Source of the DNA: Planctomycetota bacterium | GTDB lineage: Bacteria; Planctomycetota; Phycisphaerae; Phycisphaerales; UBA5793 | DNA length: 64,000 nucleotides | Assembly (NCBI GenBank): GCA_013112555.1 | Contig: JABFGK010000002.1 | Span: forward strand, 682,001 to 746,000 | Direction: 5' to 3' | Shown: positions 18,123 through 27,536 of the stretch, piece by piece | Position numbering within the stretch: the stretch's first letter is position 1 | How the letters are laid out: every line of letters starts with the position of its first letter | The notes under the pieces: generated by a model | Database searches by the model: none | Told to the model about the DNA's origin: nothing | The model's input: only the letters and a program-made list of their open reading frames with translations | Made by a program: the position numbers and the translations under genes

Positions 18123-18710
18123 TCAGACGCGCTGCACTTCCTTGTGGCGGAAGCAGGTGGTCACATGATCGTTGACCATGCCGATGCCCTGCATGAAGGC
18201 GTAGCAGATGGTTGGGCCGACGAAGCGGAAACCCTGCTTGAGAAGCGCCTTGCTCATCACGGTCGACACGTCGGTCTTGGCCGGCAGCTCGCTGAGGGTG
18301 CGGAACCGGTTCACGGTCGTCTTGTTGCCCACCAGGCCCCAGACGAACTCATCGAGGCTCCCGAACTCCTTTTGCACCCGGAGAACCGCCTTGGCATTGT
18401 TCACCGTTGATTCGACCTTCAGCCGATTCCGGATGATCTCCGGGTTCTGCAGGAGTTTTTCGACTTTGGCCGGGGTGAAGCGAGCGACTTTGGCGGGGTC
18501 GAAATCGGCAAATGCCTTGCGATAGCCCTCGCGTTTTCTCAGGATGGTGAGCCAGCTGAGGCCGGCCTGCGCGCCTTCGAGAGTGATTTTTTCGAACAGC
18601 CGATGGTCGTCGCCGTGCACCGGGACCCCCCATTCGGTGTCATGGTATTCGATCATCTCGGGCTGTTTGGCCCAAGCGCAGCGCGTTGTATCTGTTTTCC
18701 GGCGAGCCAT
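18123..18710 (-). CDS. tag: DNA-3-methyladenine glycosylase I
   Basis: A 195-residue base-excision repair enzyme that removes 3-methyladenine from alkylated DNA. The order of motifs is that of Tag: 'RCAWAKQPEMIEYHDTEWG', 'LFEKITLEGAQAGLSWLTI', 'YAFMQGIGMVNDHVTTC'. The Cys and His at each end (C11, H23 and the final H...C) match the zinc 'snap' of the E. coli enzyme. Length is standard. It is a stand-alone gene about 180 bases from the NatA-like start. Confidence 0.93.
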   Translation of the reverse strand: MARRKTDTTRCAWAKQPEMIEYHDTEWGVPVHGDDHRLFEKITLEGAQAGLSWLTILRKREGYRKAFADFDPAKVARFTPAKVEKLLQNPEIIRNRLKVESTVNNAKAVLRVQKEFGSLDEFVWGLVGNKTTVNRFRTLSELPAKTDVSTVMSKALLKQGFRFVGPTICYAFMQGIGMVNDHVTTCFRHKEVQRV

Positions 18711-19037
18711 TGTCCATCAACTCCATCTCGGGGGGGAGGGGGCGAGAGTTCGGGTTGTGTAAGGAGGACAATGATACCCGGGAAACCGTGGGATAGTGCC
18801 CGATGTGAGTGGTCGGTGTACACGAATTAGCAGTGAGCCTCACTCGGATCACCCCATGCCGGCCCTGGGGCTGGGGGAGGGACGGGACAGGGGGAAGCGT
18901 GTCTCTCCCCCATCTCCCACCGCCACCACCGGTGGCGGCTTTGCTCCACCTCCTCCAAGGGTGGCACGGCTGGTGCGAGTCGCGACAGCGACGAGGACCA
19001 CCCGTGTGTGTCTTCTCTCCGCCTCTCCCCCATCCTG
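18711..19037. repeat. Intergenic region with repeat families B and H
   Basis: 18920-18945 is family B (GCCACC/GGTGGC hairpin followed by GGCTTTG). 18958-19010 is family H, a ~52-base unit starting AAGGGTGGCACGGCTGGT and ending CGAGGACCACCCGTGT; its only close copy in the window is at 38486-38537. No gene is supported in these 327 bases. Confidence 0.75.
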
Positions 19038-19949
19038 TCAATTCCCGATGCTCGTCGCCACCACGTTTGACTTCACCTCAAACTGTGCTGCCTGGAACCA
19101 CACGCTACGCCCGACCGCACTCCCGGGTATGGGGAGAACCCATGTCACGGACCCAGTCCCATCAGCCGTCTTCGGATTGCCCGCCATCTTCGGCTGAACC
19201 AGATCCAGCGTCACATTCAACTGATTCACAAACGTGCTGCCTCGCCCCTGCAGGCTGTACGCCAGATAGGTCTTGCCCGATGGCGTCATGTAGTGCACCT
19301 CAAACGTCCCATTCTGCCCGCCGACCAGCGGGTCCGGCGAAACAGTCAGCGTTGGAACATGGGCGAAGCCGGACACTGTGACCGCTCGATCCTCACCAAG
19401 CCGACTGTACCGACCGCCGTCACCACGCTGCCAATAAAACGTCCCGGTACCCGGTCCCACCCCCTGGGCCCACCGCCACACCGAGTACGGGAATTCCGTT
19501 CGACCAATCACAGCAATGAAATACTGCGTCTCGGCAAGCAGATCCTCAGCCGTGACCAGATCGAGATCGATCTGATACAACCCGCCCCCAATCGGCTTCT
19601 GCACCACCGTCGGATAGTCGCGCTCGCTGAACGGCCCGCTGAAAATATCCGGCTGCAACGAAGGGGTATTCGGGTCCTGCAGGAAGAATTGAATCGTGAA
19701 CCCTGAAGGCGGTGCCGGGTCGCCGTACCACGTCACATGCGTGATCGATGCGTCCTGAGTTAGAATGAAGTCCTCCCACGCAATCGCATCCAGATCCGAG
19801 TCATTCCCATGAACCGGATCGTACCACAGCTGTGAGTTACGCAGATTGCCACCGTTGGACCACATCAGCTGGTCATACATCACGTCCTGGCCAAACACAG
19901 GCGGGACCAGCAGGAACGATACTGCCAATACGCACAAGAGACGCTTCAC
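19038..19949 (-). CDS. Secreted protein of unknown function with shared C-terminal module
   Basis: A 303-residue protein read from a GTG (VKRLLCVLAVSFLL...), preceded by GGAG seven bases upstream. The signal peptide ends at V-F-G|Q-D. The middle (residues ~25-200) is rich in aromatic residues and looks like a beta-sandwich or lectin-like domain ('DSDLDAIAWEDFIL', 'FTIQFFLQDPNTPS', 'FYWQRGDGGRYSRLG'); I do not recognise the family. The last ~100 residues carry the module found in four other secreted proteins here ('TYLAYSLQGRGSTFV', 'WVLPIPGSAVGRSVWFQAA', 'SNVVATS'). Its closest partner for that module is at 54376-55347. Confidence 0.75.
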   Translation of the reverse strand: MKRLLCVLAVSFLLVPPVFGQDVMYDQLMWSNGGNLRNSQLWYDPVHGNDSDLDAIAWEDFILTQDASITHVTWYGDPAPPSGFTIQFFLQDPNTPSLQPDIFSGPFSERDYPTVVQKPIGGGLYQIDLDLVTAEDLLAETQYFIAVIGRTEFPYSVWRWAQGVGPGTGTFYWQRGDGGRYSRLGEDRAVTVSGFAHVPTLTVSPDPLVGGQNGTFEVHYMTPSGKTYLAYSLQGRGSTFVNQLNVTLDLVQPKMAGNPKTADGTGSVTWVLPIPGSAVGRSVWFQAAQFEVKSNVVATSIGN

Positions 19950-20799
19950 GAGTAACTCCGAACTTGTAATCAGGGATGGATTGGTCGCACTCGACGGGGG
20001 CCGCCCACACCACACGACAATTCAAAAAACAACTCCTGAATCTCCAGGAGCCGACAAGAACCCGCAAACCAATTCCTTTATGCCGAGTCCCGCTGCACTC
20101 AGGGAATGCCCGGTACATGACAATATAAGCCACCGGCTCCATTTCGCCAGTACAAAACCTGATAATCAGCGGTGTTAGTCTGTTCTATCAAATCTGCCAG
20201 CAAACACCAGGCTGGCACGGATTGCCAGAGCCAAGCCGGTCATGCCTCGCCCCGCGGATTGTCCGCCCATTTCGAATTGCCAATCTCCCGATTGGCGCGT
20301 TCTGTTCCTTCGCCCCCTCTCGGGGGGCTTGGATCATCGCGCTGTCTCCTCTTACCTGGGGCGGCGCTCGCTGCGCTCACTTGCCCCAGGCTACTTCCCG
20401 GTGCCACTTCGTGGCAAAATAGATCGGCTACCCCCCACCCCCCCGCAGTGGCACGGGCGTCTCGCCTGTCCCTGTCAGGCCGGAGGCCTGAATCACACAT
20501 CCCGCGCAGGCGGGAATCCAGGAGAACACATGTAATCCACGCCGCCTCCTTGCCGGATCCTCCGCTCAAAGCAGCGTTAATCCGGCCTACTCCCCATCCG
20601 TCATTCCCGCGCAGGTGGGAATCCATCTTCTTGTGCTCCTCCGCACCGCCCCCCCTAAACACACCACCACCACAAAAAAACACAACACCCTGTGCTGTGA
20701 AAACAACCCTCACATCCACACGGTGCTGTGTCTGTCATGCCTTGCGCAATTGCCTACCGCTCATTCAGTGCGGCGTTGCAGACGCACTGACGAAATCAG
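19950..20799. other. 850-base intergenic region, mostly repeats
   Basis: No gene is supported. 19950-20220 is unique sequence with the likely promoter of the secreted-protein gene. From 20230 come a CCCCGCGGATTGTCCG fragment related to family G, family E (20273-20301), an otherwise unseen palindromic stretch (GGCGGCGCTCGCTGCGC at about 20361-20378 and a GTGCCACTTCGTGGC hairpin), family A variants (20498-20520, 20599-20629) and family C (20548-20590). 20640-20800 is low-complexity C/A-rich sequence. The ORFs here read through repeats and are not credible. Confidence 0.7.
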
Positions 20800-22497
20800 T
20801 TACCCTCCCCCATCCCCACCGCCTTCACCGTCGTCCTCAGACGATTCCTCCTCGCCCTCTCCATCACCACCGCCGATCTGAATCTGCACTTCCTGTACCT
20901 GCTGGACCTCGCCGTCGGCCCCCTCGACCGGCCCGCTCTGCACCGACTGGATCGTGATCGCGCCCCCGCCCTCCTCCATCAACTGCTCCAAGTCGACGTC
21001 GCCAAGCACATCCTCAATCTGAATAAACACATCATCCAAATCGAGCTCAACGCCCTCGGGTAACTCAGCATTCCCCATCATCGCATCCATCCCCGTGAAC
21101 ATCATCACCCCACCTCGACGCGGCTCCCGAACCTTCGGCTTCGGCAGCGACAACCGCTGCGCATCATTCAGGATGTCATACACACGATCAATCGTCTCCT
21201 GCACCAGCGCGTGCTTCTTCTTCCGAACCTCATAGATCTCATCGATCAGTTCGCTGGGCGGCTGCTCATGCACCATCACCTCCCCATCCCCTGAGGTCGT
21301 CATCATCATCATCTGGATCTGCGGCTCGCCGTCGTCCTGGCGTTCTTTGGCCCGCTCCTCCGCCGGCTTGCGCATCTCCTTGTCCTTCTTCAACTCCAGC
21401 GAGAGCCAGTCGTCATTCACAATCCCCACCCGGCGTTCATAATCCGCCTGCAAAGCCGTCAGACGGCCGATCTGCGATCCCGTCAGCGATTCGTCCCCCA
21501 GCGCCCGCTCCAGAAACCGATCGGCGGCTGTCGGTGCATAGATCCGCGGGAATGACTTCTGATAGAACTGCTTTTGCAACTGCTTGCCGACGCTCGGCCC
21601 GAGGTTCGAAACAAGCATGCTGCAATATCGCCGGTTCGTATCGACGAGTGCCACACGCTTCTCGCGTGCCTTCTGATTCATCTTCATCATCCGGTCCGGA
21701 TCATCGTCATTCGGCGTGGCCTCTCCGATGACCATCGTGTCCATGACGTCCGTCATGGAATCGAGCGCCTCGTTCCGAGCCAGGATTCCCCGATCCAGTT
21801 CCATTGCATATTGCGACAGAATGGGATCCACGGCCGCCAGCTGGCTCTCAGAAACATCCAAGTCATCAACCATCACGATGAGATCGACTCCCTCGCCCGG
21901 CAACTGCGACCGCTGTGTCAACTGTGTCCGCCGTCGATACCCGCGCTCATATTCAGGCCAGAGCCGCTGGGCCTGTGGCCCGCTCAACAGACTCTCAATG
22001 TCATCGAAAAATGCCACCTCCAATACCCGACGATCGTGCCGCCACTTGCGCTCTGCCTCCTGAGCCTCCTGCATGCGCTTCATCATCTGGTCCTGATCCG
22101 GTTGATCCTCCTGGGAAAACACGGCCCCCGACCGAAAGCCGGCCACCGATTTCACGCCGTCCGACGTGGCATCCCGGTATCCTTGAAACAGTGATTCCAC
22201 GAGCACGATCTGACCGTCATCCAACTGCACGGCCTCGATCAGACGATCCAGCTCATCGCGATCAAAACGCTGATCACTCCGCCTGCCGACACGCAGACCG
22301 CTCCCGGGACTCAGCCGCGCTGCCCCCTGAGGCTGGACATTGCGCGCTGCCCCTGATTGCGCACGCATCGGCCGCTTCACTTCCTGTACCGACTGCTCCT
22401 GCTGCTGTTCCTCCTGCTGCTGAGCCAGACCGATGCTCGAAACCATCAGCGCCGTCGAGCATCCCAAAACTACTGCCTGCGTGGCGAAAAACCCCAT
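20800..22497 (-). CDS. Secreted acidic/Gln-rich protein of unknown function
   Basis: A 565-residue protein. A signal peptide ends near 'GLAQQQ', and a Gln/Glu-rich stretch follows. The body is long charged helices with a repeated layout: 'LDDGQIVLVESLFQGYRD', then 'RRTQLTQRSQLPGEGVD' and 'VDPILSQYAMELDRG'. The C-terminus is a Gly/Asp/Glu tail. It is paralogous to the partial protein at 1-672. The 'DxxQ..L' spacing is reminiscent of LTXXQ/Spy-type periplasmic proteins, but length and tail differ and I would not assign a function. The ATG at 22497 has an ideal AAGGAG seven bases upstream; a TACACT hexamer lies further upstream near 22600. Confidence 0.72.
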   Translation of the reverse strand: MGFFATQAVVLGCSTALMVSSIGLAQQQEEQQQEQSVQEVKRPMRAQSGAARNVQPQGAARLSPGSGLRVGRRSDQRFDRDELDRLIEAVQLDDGQIVLVESLFQGYRDATSDGVKSVAGFRSGAVFSQEDQPDQDQMMKRMQEAQEAERKWRHDRRVLEVAFFDDIESLLSGPQAQRLWPEYERGYRRRTQLTQRSQLPGEGVDLIVMVDDLDVSESQLAAVDPILSQYAMELDRGILARNEALDSMTDVMDTMVIGEATPNDDDPDRMMKMNQKAREKRVALVDTNRRYCSMLVSNLGPSVGKQLQKQFYQKSFPRIYAPTAADRFLERALGDESLTGSQIGRLTALQADYERRVGIVNDDWLSLELKKDKEMRKPAEERAKERQDDGEPQIQMMMMTTSGDGEVMVHEQPPSELIDEIYEVRKKKHALVQETIDRVYDILNDAQRLSLPKPKVREPRRGGVMMFTGMDAMMGNAELPEGVELDLDDVFIQIEDVLGDVDLEQLMEEGGGAITIQSVQSGPVEGADGEVQQVQEVQIQIGGGDGEGEEESSEDDGEGGGDGGG

Positions 22498-22718
22498 AGC
22501 GAAACTCCTTCTGGTCGAACACGCCGCGCCAACCACCCGATGCGCAACGCTCGATTGGGACCGTGAATACACCGCGGCCAGGCCGTGAAATGCCCGGCTA
22601 CAGTGTACCAAGACGGCCGGCACAGCACCATTCTGTCACAAATCAGGGCATAACATCCCCGTCCGCACGATAATTGCCATCGGAGTACCTGCACGCCGCA
22701 CCCAGGGAGCCTCCCACC

Positions 22719-23656
22719 GTGCCCCACCCCCCCATGCCGTTTACCAAAATGCACGCACTCGGCAACGATTACATCTACCTCGATGCCGTCTCCCACCCCG
22801 CCCTCGCAGCCCGTCCGGACCTCCCGCAACTAGCCCGCATTCTCAGCCATCGCCGTACCGGGATCGGTGCTGACGGCCTCATCATCATTCAAAAACCGGA
22901 ACCCGATTCACAAATCAAGCCGGGCTCCGGCGTCGCCATGCGCATCTTCAATGCCGACGGCTCCGAAGCGGAACTGTGCGGCAACGGGATCCGTTGCGTA
23001 GCCAAGTATGCTGTCGAGCACGGGCTCGTCCCCAATGCAATGCCCGGGTCGCTCGCCATCGAGTCAATCACCGGCCTGCTCCACCACATGACCTACACGA
23101 CCGACTCAGCCGGACTGGTGAATAGCGTTTCCGTTGATATGGGAGTGCCGACCTTCGACCTGCCTGTCAACTCCGAACACCTCATGCCGGTTCCCGGATC
23201 CAACTCAACATACACGCTCAATCTTCAAACGCATTGCGCGACACCGGCCACGCTCGTCGCGGTCGGCAACCCCCATGCAGTCTTTTTCATGGAGACTGCC
23301 GATGCGCTTGATGCGATTGACCTTGCCACGCTCGGGCCGGCCGTCGAAAACCACCCGGCCTTTCGTCCCCACCGCATCAACGCCCACTTCGTTCATGTCC
23401 GCACCGACCATGAGATCACGATGCGTACCTGGGAACGTGGCTCCGGGATCACCCAGGCCTGCGGCACCGGTGCCTGTGCCGTCGGCGTTGCCTGCATCCT
23501 CCTCGACAAACACCGCGCACGGCCATCACCGCCCACTTGCCGGGCGGCCAACTGACCATCAACTGGTCCCCTGATGACAATCATGTGTATATGACCGGGC
23601 CCGCCACCGAAGTCTTCACCGGCACCTGCCAACTCCCGGCTCTGCCGGGGGAATGA
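22719..23656 (+). CDS. dapF: Diaminopimelate epimerase, frameshifted near its 3' end
   Basis: DapF interconverts LL- and meso-diaminopimelate for lysine and peptidoglycan synthesis. The protein reads '[17 protein letters not shown]', with catalytic cysteines in '[11 protein letters not shown]' and '[12 protein letters not shown]'. At about 23511-23519 the frame shifts. The frame in use stops at 23555, but a different frame continues as '[17 protein letters not shown]' and '[16 protein letters not shown]', the expected DapF C-terminus, to a TGA at 23654-23656. One missing base explains this (about 312 residues when repaired). The GTG at 22719 with AGGGAG upstream is preferred; an ATG at 22734 is the alternative. 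The last codons and the stop lie inside a family D repeat. Confidence 0.87.
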
Positions 23657-23832
23657 TGCGCACGGGTCATGCCATGCCCCCCTTCCGTCATTCCCACGAA
23701 CGCGGGAATCCATCTTCTCATCTTTTTACCGCCACCGCCGGTGGCGGCTTTGCTTCTCCCCTTCCGTCATTCCCGCGAACGCCGGGATCCATCCTCTCTT
23801 CTCTCCCCCGGATCGCCAATCTCCCGATTGGC
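23632..23832. repeat. Repeat cluster D-A-B-A-E after dapF
   Basis: Family D (23632-23678) overlaps the dapF 3' end. Then come family A (23686-23720), family B (23729-23752), family A again (23765-23795) and family E (23811-23832, GCCAATC/GATTGGC hairpin), followed by a short CCCCTCTCGGGGG hairpin near 23852. No gene is supported between dapF and the DUF2007 gene. Confidence 0.8.
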
Positions 23833-23884
23833 ACTCTTCATTCGCCCCCTCTCGGGGGCTTGGATCGTCGTGCCGTGCCATGAG

Positions 23885-24145
23885 TCACGCACTCCCCTCC
23901 TCATGCTCTGCCTCAAACGTCCGCAAAATGCGATGCGCTGCCGTCTGATCCGCCTCCCGGACACGCACTTGGGCCCCCCCATGCGGAAACGTCGTATCCG
24001 TCATAAACCCGAGCCCCTCCGATGCCGTCGAAAACACGACTGCATCAATCCCCTCCTCACCTAACCGTTCCTTCAATAACTGCGCTTCCAACTCAGTGTG
24101 ACACACGGTCAACTCGACGAGACTGTCATGATCGGCTGAACTCAT
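23885..24145 (-). CDS. DUF2007-type small protein
   Basis: An 86-residue protein with the DUF2007 pattern: an N-terminal 'LTVCHTELEAQLLKERLGEE' helix, a central strand 'GIDAVVF', and 'GGAQVRVREADQTAAHRIL' at the end. The family is annotated as putative signal-transducing protein, with a ferredoxin-like fold related to P-II; no function is established. It lies about 140 bases downstream of purL on the same strand, with a family D relic between. Confidence 0.7.
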   Translation of the reverse strand: MSSADHDSLVELTVCHTELEAQLLKERLGEEGIDAVVFSTASEGLGFMTDTTFPHGGAQVRVREADQTAAHRILRTFEAEHEEGSA

Positions 24146-24176
24146 CCCATCACCTCCATGTCATATGTGCCCATGC

Positions 24177-24222
24177 CCGTTCGCCCACGGCTCTGCCGTG
24201 GGGCGATGCATCCTCGCATCGA
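24177..24222. repeat. Diverged family D repeat
   Basis: A CCCACGGCTCTGCCGTGGG hairpin followed by a GCGATGCATCCTCGCATCG hairpin repeats the two-hairpin plan of family D with changed bases on both sides of each stem, so pairing is kept while sequence drifts. Confidence 0.65.
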
Positions 24223-24288
24223 ATCCACTCACACCCCCACCACTCTCAATTCTAACACACGCTCACAATCCGTGCGCTCAAAAAACCC

Positions 24289-27200
24289 TCACCAATCCAA
24301 CGTCCCTCGCCACGCTTTCACCAACTCACCCGCCCCCACTTCCAATCCCCCTGCCTTCTCACATTTCAACGCGCCCGAATCATCAAACGTCCCGATCACA
24401 GCCCACTCCACTCCGTCGTAGTCACGCAGACACCGACGGGCTGCTTCCTTGTCCTCAACCGCAACCTCCAACAAATACCGGCATGGTGTCTCAGCAAACA
24501 ACTGCGCTGCCAACGGCGTGTTGCCCGACGTCGGCATCATCCCGACCCGATCCATATTCAATCCGATCCCGCTCCCGTCGGCGCCAATCACCATCTCCGC
24601 AGCAGCCACCAGGAGCCCACCCTCCGAACAATCGTGTGCCGACAATACCAATCCCTGCCGAATCAATGCAGCGACCGCCCTGGCCGTCGCCGGCCCGACT
24701 TCCAGATCCGTCACCGGATCAGCCATCACACCATGCGTCCCACCCGGCATGTGCTCCAACACCAACGACCCACCCAACTCGCCGCCGCGCGTCATCCCGA
24801 CGGCAATCAACAGACTCCCGGCCTGCTTCGCATCCATCGTGACACAGTGCGTTACATCGTGCACAATCCCCATCCCCGATATTAACAACGTCGGCGGGAT
24901 CTCGATCGTCTGCCCATCCTCCGTTGTGAACTGGTTATTCAACGAATCCTTGCCCGAGACAAACGGCGTGCGATAGGCCTTTGCCCCGTCGTAACAGGCG
25001 ACCGCTGCTCGAACCAGAGACCCGAGATTCTCCGGCTTGTCACACGACGGCCAGCAGAAGTTATCTAATATCGCGATCCGATCCGGGTCCGCTCCCACGC
25101 ACACGAGGTTTCGAACACATTCATCAATCGCTGCCAGCGTTGTGTAATACGGATCGTTGCCGGTCGCACTCGTCAACCCGTTGGCAATCGCCAGCCCGCG
25201 CATCGAGTGTCCCGGCCGGGGAAGCATGACCGCTGCATCCGACGGCCCGACCCGCGTGCCCCCCACCAACGGCTTCACCACCGTCTGGCCCTGCACTTCA
25301 TGGTCATACTGACGAATGATCCAGTGCTTCGAGGCCACGTTCGGGTCACGCAGCAGCCCCAGGAGTACCTGTCCCACATCCGCCTCATCACGCAACCACT
25401 TCATAACATCAGCGGAACTGTCTCGCTCATCCCCACGATGACCGGCCCCCACAGCCGGCCCGTCCCATCGGGCTTTTCGAACCGGCGTCGGGATCCCCTC
25501 GTGCAGCAATCCCATATCGAGTCGGCCGACTTCCTGGTCATGGAAGTTAAGAATCAACTCACGGTCAGCCGTCCCGAACGTCCCGAGATCACACCAGGGC
25601 ACATCCTCGACCCGACAGATCTCGGCCAATGCCTCCAGGTTCTCGGCCGGCACCGACAGCACCATACGTTCCTGCGCTTCCGAAATCCAGATCTCGGTAT
25701 ACGACAGCCCGTCATACTTCAGCGGTGCCCGCTCCAGGAACACTTCCGCCCCCAACATCTCGCCCATCTCGCCCACCGCCGACGAATACCCGCCGGCCCC
25801 GCAGTCCGTGATCGCACTGAACAAACACCCGTGCCCATCCCCGTAGTCCCGGGCCTGCATGATCGCATCGAGCGTCTTTTTCTCAGTGATCGGGTTCCCG
25901 ATCTGCACGGCGTGCCCGAACTCATCAGCATGGGTATCCGTCAATTCAGCCGATGAAAACGTCGCCCCGTGAATCCCGTCACGCCCGGTGGCCCCGCCCA
26001 GCACAATGATGTGATCGCCTGCCTGCGGATCACCATGGACCTTGTCACGCGGCATGATGCCGATGCACCCGCAATACACAAGCGGATTCCCGACATATCG
26101 CGAGTCAAAGCGCACGGCCCCGTTCACCGTCGGGATCCCCATCCGATTCCCGTAGTCCCGCACGCCTGCGACGACCTGCGTTAATATCCGCCTCGGTGCC
26201 AGACATCCGGCCGGCACATCGTCTTCACTACTGCTCGGATCAGCCACGCAGAACACATCCGTCGAGGCAATCGGCCGAGCAGCCAACCCGGTCCCGATGA
26301 CATCCCGAATACACCCACCGATCCCGGTCGCTGCCCCGCCATACGGCTCGATCGCGCTCGGGTGATTGTGCGTCTCCACCTTGAAACAGATCGCAGCCTC
26401 ATCGTCAAACGCAACCACTCCGGCATTATCAACAAAGACCGACAAACACCAATCCACCCCGTTCGTCTCATCGGCCATCAGTTCATGCGTCGCTGCTGCC
26501 ACCGTGCTCTTGAGCAGATTGTGAATCACGACCCGCCCGCTGTTGGCATCCACCACTTCGACGCCCGGGCGCTGTCCCGAACCAACGGCCGGCGACATGA
26601 CCGGCAACGGCACCCCCTCGTATTCGATCGTCGACTTCAGCGTTTTGTGGACGCAGTGCTCAGACCACGTCTGGGCCAACGTCTCGAGTTCGATGTCACG
26701 CGGCTCACGACCTTGCTGCGCGTAGTAATCACGGATCGTTCGCATCTCATCGACTGACAAAAACAGATGGGCTGACCGACTCAGTTTCAATAACCCGGCA
26801 TCATCCAGATCCCGCAACGGGACTTCCCGGATGGCATGGTCCGCCGCGCTCCCGACCGGGAACGATTCCGGGCAGTGTGCGTGCTCATACACCGCATGGA
26901 TCACCGAGTTTGACAACAGCCGATCCGCCAACGCCCGTGCCTGTGCATTCGTGACACCCGATATGCCATAGCGCGTGCCGCTTCGGACCCGGGCCTCGAT
27001 ACCGATCAGTTCACGGATCGACAGTTCCACCGACTCGGCCACCGGATCCATGACACCCGGCAACGGATGCACCTCAATCAACGATTCCCCGCTGACCTCA
27101 TCTCGGGCCCCGATCACCGCACACTGCGTCACCGGATCAGCCAGCAACCCGTCAGCCAGCGTCTGCATCTGCTCATCCGTCAGGTCCGCTTCGATCAGGT

Positions 27201-27336
27201 AGACGTCCGCACTGCGCACCGACAACGAGGACGACGACGAGATCCCGAGCACGTCCTGGGCCGACCGTGCGATTCCAGCCCCCCGACTGTCCAGCGCTTC
27301 GTCCTGGCAATGAACTTCAATCCGATGGATCGGCAT
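24289..27336 (-). CDS. purL: Phosphoribosylformylglycinamidine synthase (PurL) with N-terminal PurS-like region
   Basis: A 1015-residue enzyme converting FGAR to FGAM in purine synthesis. 'TWSEHCVHKTLKSTIEYEG' and 'CFKVETHNHPSAIEPYGGA' are the ATP and substrate motifs of PurL; a second AIRS-like half includes 'SGKDSLNNQFT' and 'GLVLSAHDCSEGGLLVAA'. About 190 residues precede the normal start of small PurL (~720-740 aa). They look like one or two PurS-like folds ('HRIEVHCQDEALDSRGAGI', 'VYLIEADLTDEQMQTLADG', 'GESLIEVHPLPGVMDPVAE'). No glutaminase (PurQ) domain is present, so purQ must be elsewhere. The gene starts at an ATG in a repeat-free stretch. Confidence 0.92.
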   Translation of the reverse strand: MPIHRIEVHCQDEALDSRGAGIARSAQDVLGISSSSSLSVRSADVYLIEADLTDEQMQTLADGLLADPVTQCAVIGARDEVSGESLIEVHPLPGVMDPVAESVELSIRELIGIEARVRSGTRYGISGVTNAQARALADRLLSNSVIHAVYEHAHCPESFPVGSAADHAIREVPLRDLDDAGLLKLSRSAHLFLSVDEMRTIRDYYAQQGREPRDIELETLAQTWSEHCVHKTLKSTIEYEGVPLPVMSPAVGSGQRPGVEVVDANSGRVVIHNLLKSTVAAATHELMADETNGVDWCLSVFVDNAGVVAFDDEAAICFKVETHNHPSAIEPYGGAATGIGGCIRDVIGTGLAARPIASTDVFCVADPSSSEDDVPAGCLAPRRILTQVVAGVRDYGNRMGIPTVNGAVRFDSRYVGNPLVYCGCIGIMPRDKVHGDPQAGDHIIVLGGATGRDGIHGATFSSAELTDTHADEFGHAVQIGNPITEKKTLDAIMQARDYGDGHGCLFSAITDCGAGGYSSAVGEMGEMLGAEVFLERAPLKYDGLSYTEIWISEAQERMVLSVPAENLEALAEICRVEDVPWCDLGTFGTADRELILNFHDQEVGRLDMGLLHEGIPTPVRKARWDGPAVGAGHRGDERDSSADVMKWLRDEADVGQVLLGLLRDPNVASKHWIIRQYDHEVQGQTVVKPLVGGTRVGPSDAAVMLPRPGHSMRGLAIANGLTSATGNDPYYTTLAAIDECVRNLVCVGADPDRIAILDNFCWPSCDKPENLGSLVRAAVACYDGAKAYRTPFVSGKDSLNNQFTTEDGQTIEIPPTLLISGMGIVHDVTHCVTMDAKQAGSLLIAVGMTRGGELGGSLVLEHMPGGTHGVMADPVTDLEVGPATARAVAALIRQGLVLSAHDCSEGGLLVAAAEMVIGADGSGIGLNMDRVGMMPTSGNTPLAAQLFAETPCRYLLEVAVEDKEAARRCLRDYDGVEWAVIGTFDDSGALKCEKAGGLEVGAGELVKAWRGTLDW

Positions 27337-27453
27337 AACGCATCATTCTTCCATTATCTATCAGGTGATCCGGCCGGCACTCTTCCCCCCCTCCCTTGTT
27401 TGGACCGGACAGATGGGCCGGGGGAGGGTCGTGCCTCTTGCCCCTCCCCTCCT

Positions 27454-27527
27454 CCGTCATTCCCGCGCACGCGGGAATCCATCTTCTTTCCTTCCCACCT
27501 CCGCCACCACCGGTGGCGGCTTTGTTC
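27454..27527. repeat. Composite repeat A-B
   Basis: Family A (27454-27487; ATTCCCGCG and CGCGGGAAT arms) is followed directly by family B (27501-27527). The same A-B order and spacing recur at 31842-31917, 36896-36966, 37010-37081, 44304-44376 and 56788-56862. Confidence 0.8.
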
Positions 27528-27536
27528 GACACACAC

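Noticed and set aside
20172..20957. Plus-strand ORF in the 20 kb gap
   Set aside because: It translates several dispersed repeats and low-complexity C-rich sequence, then overlaps a real gene on the other strand.
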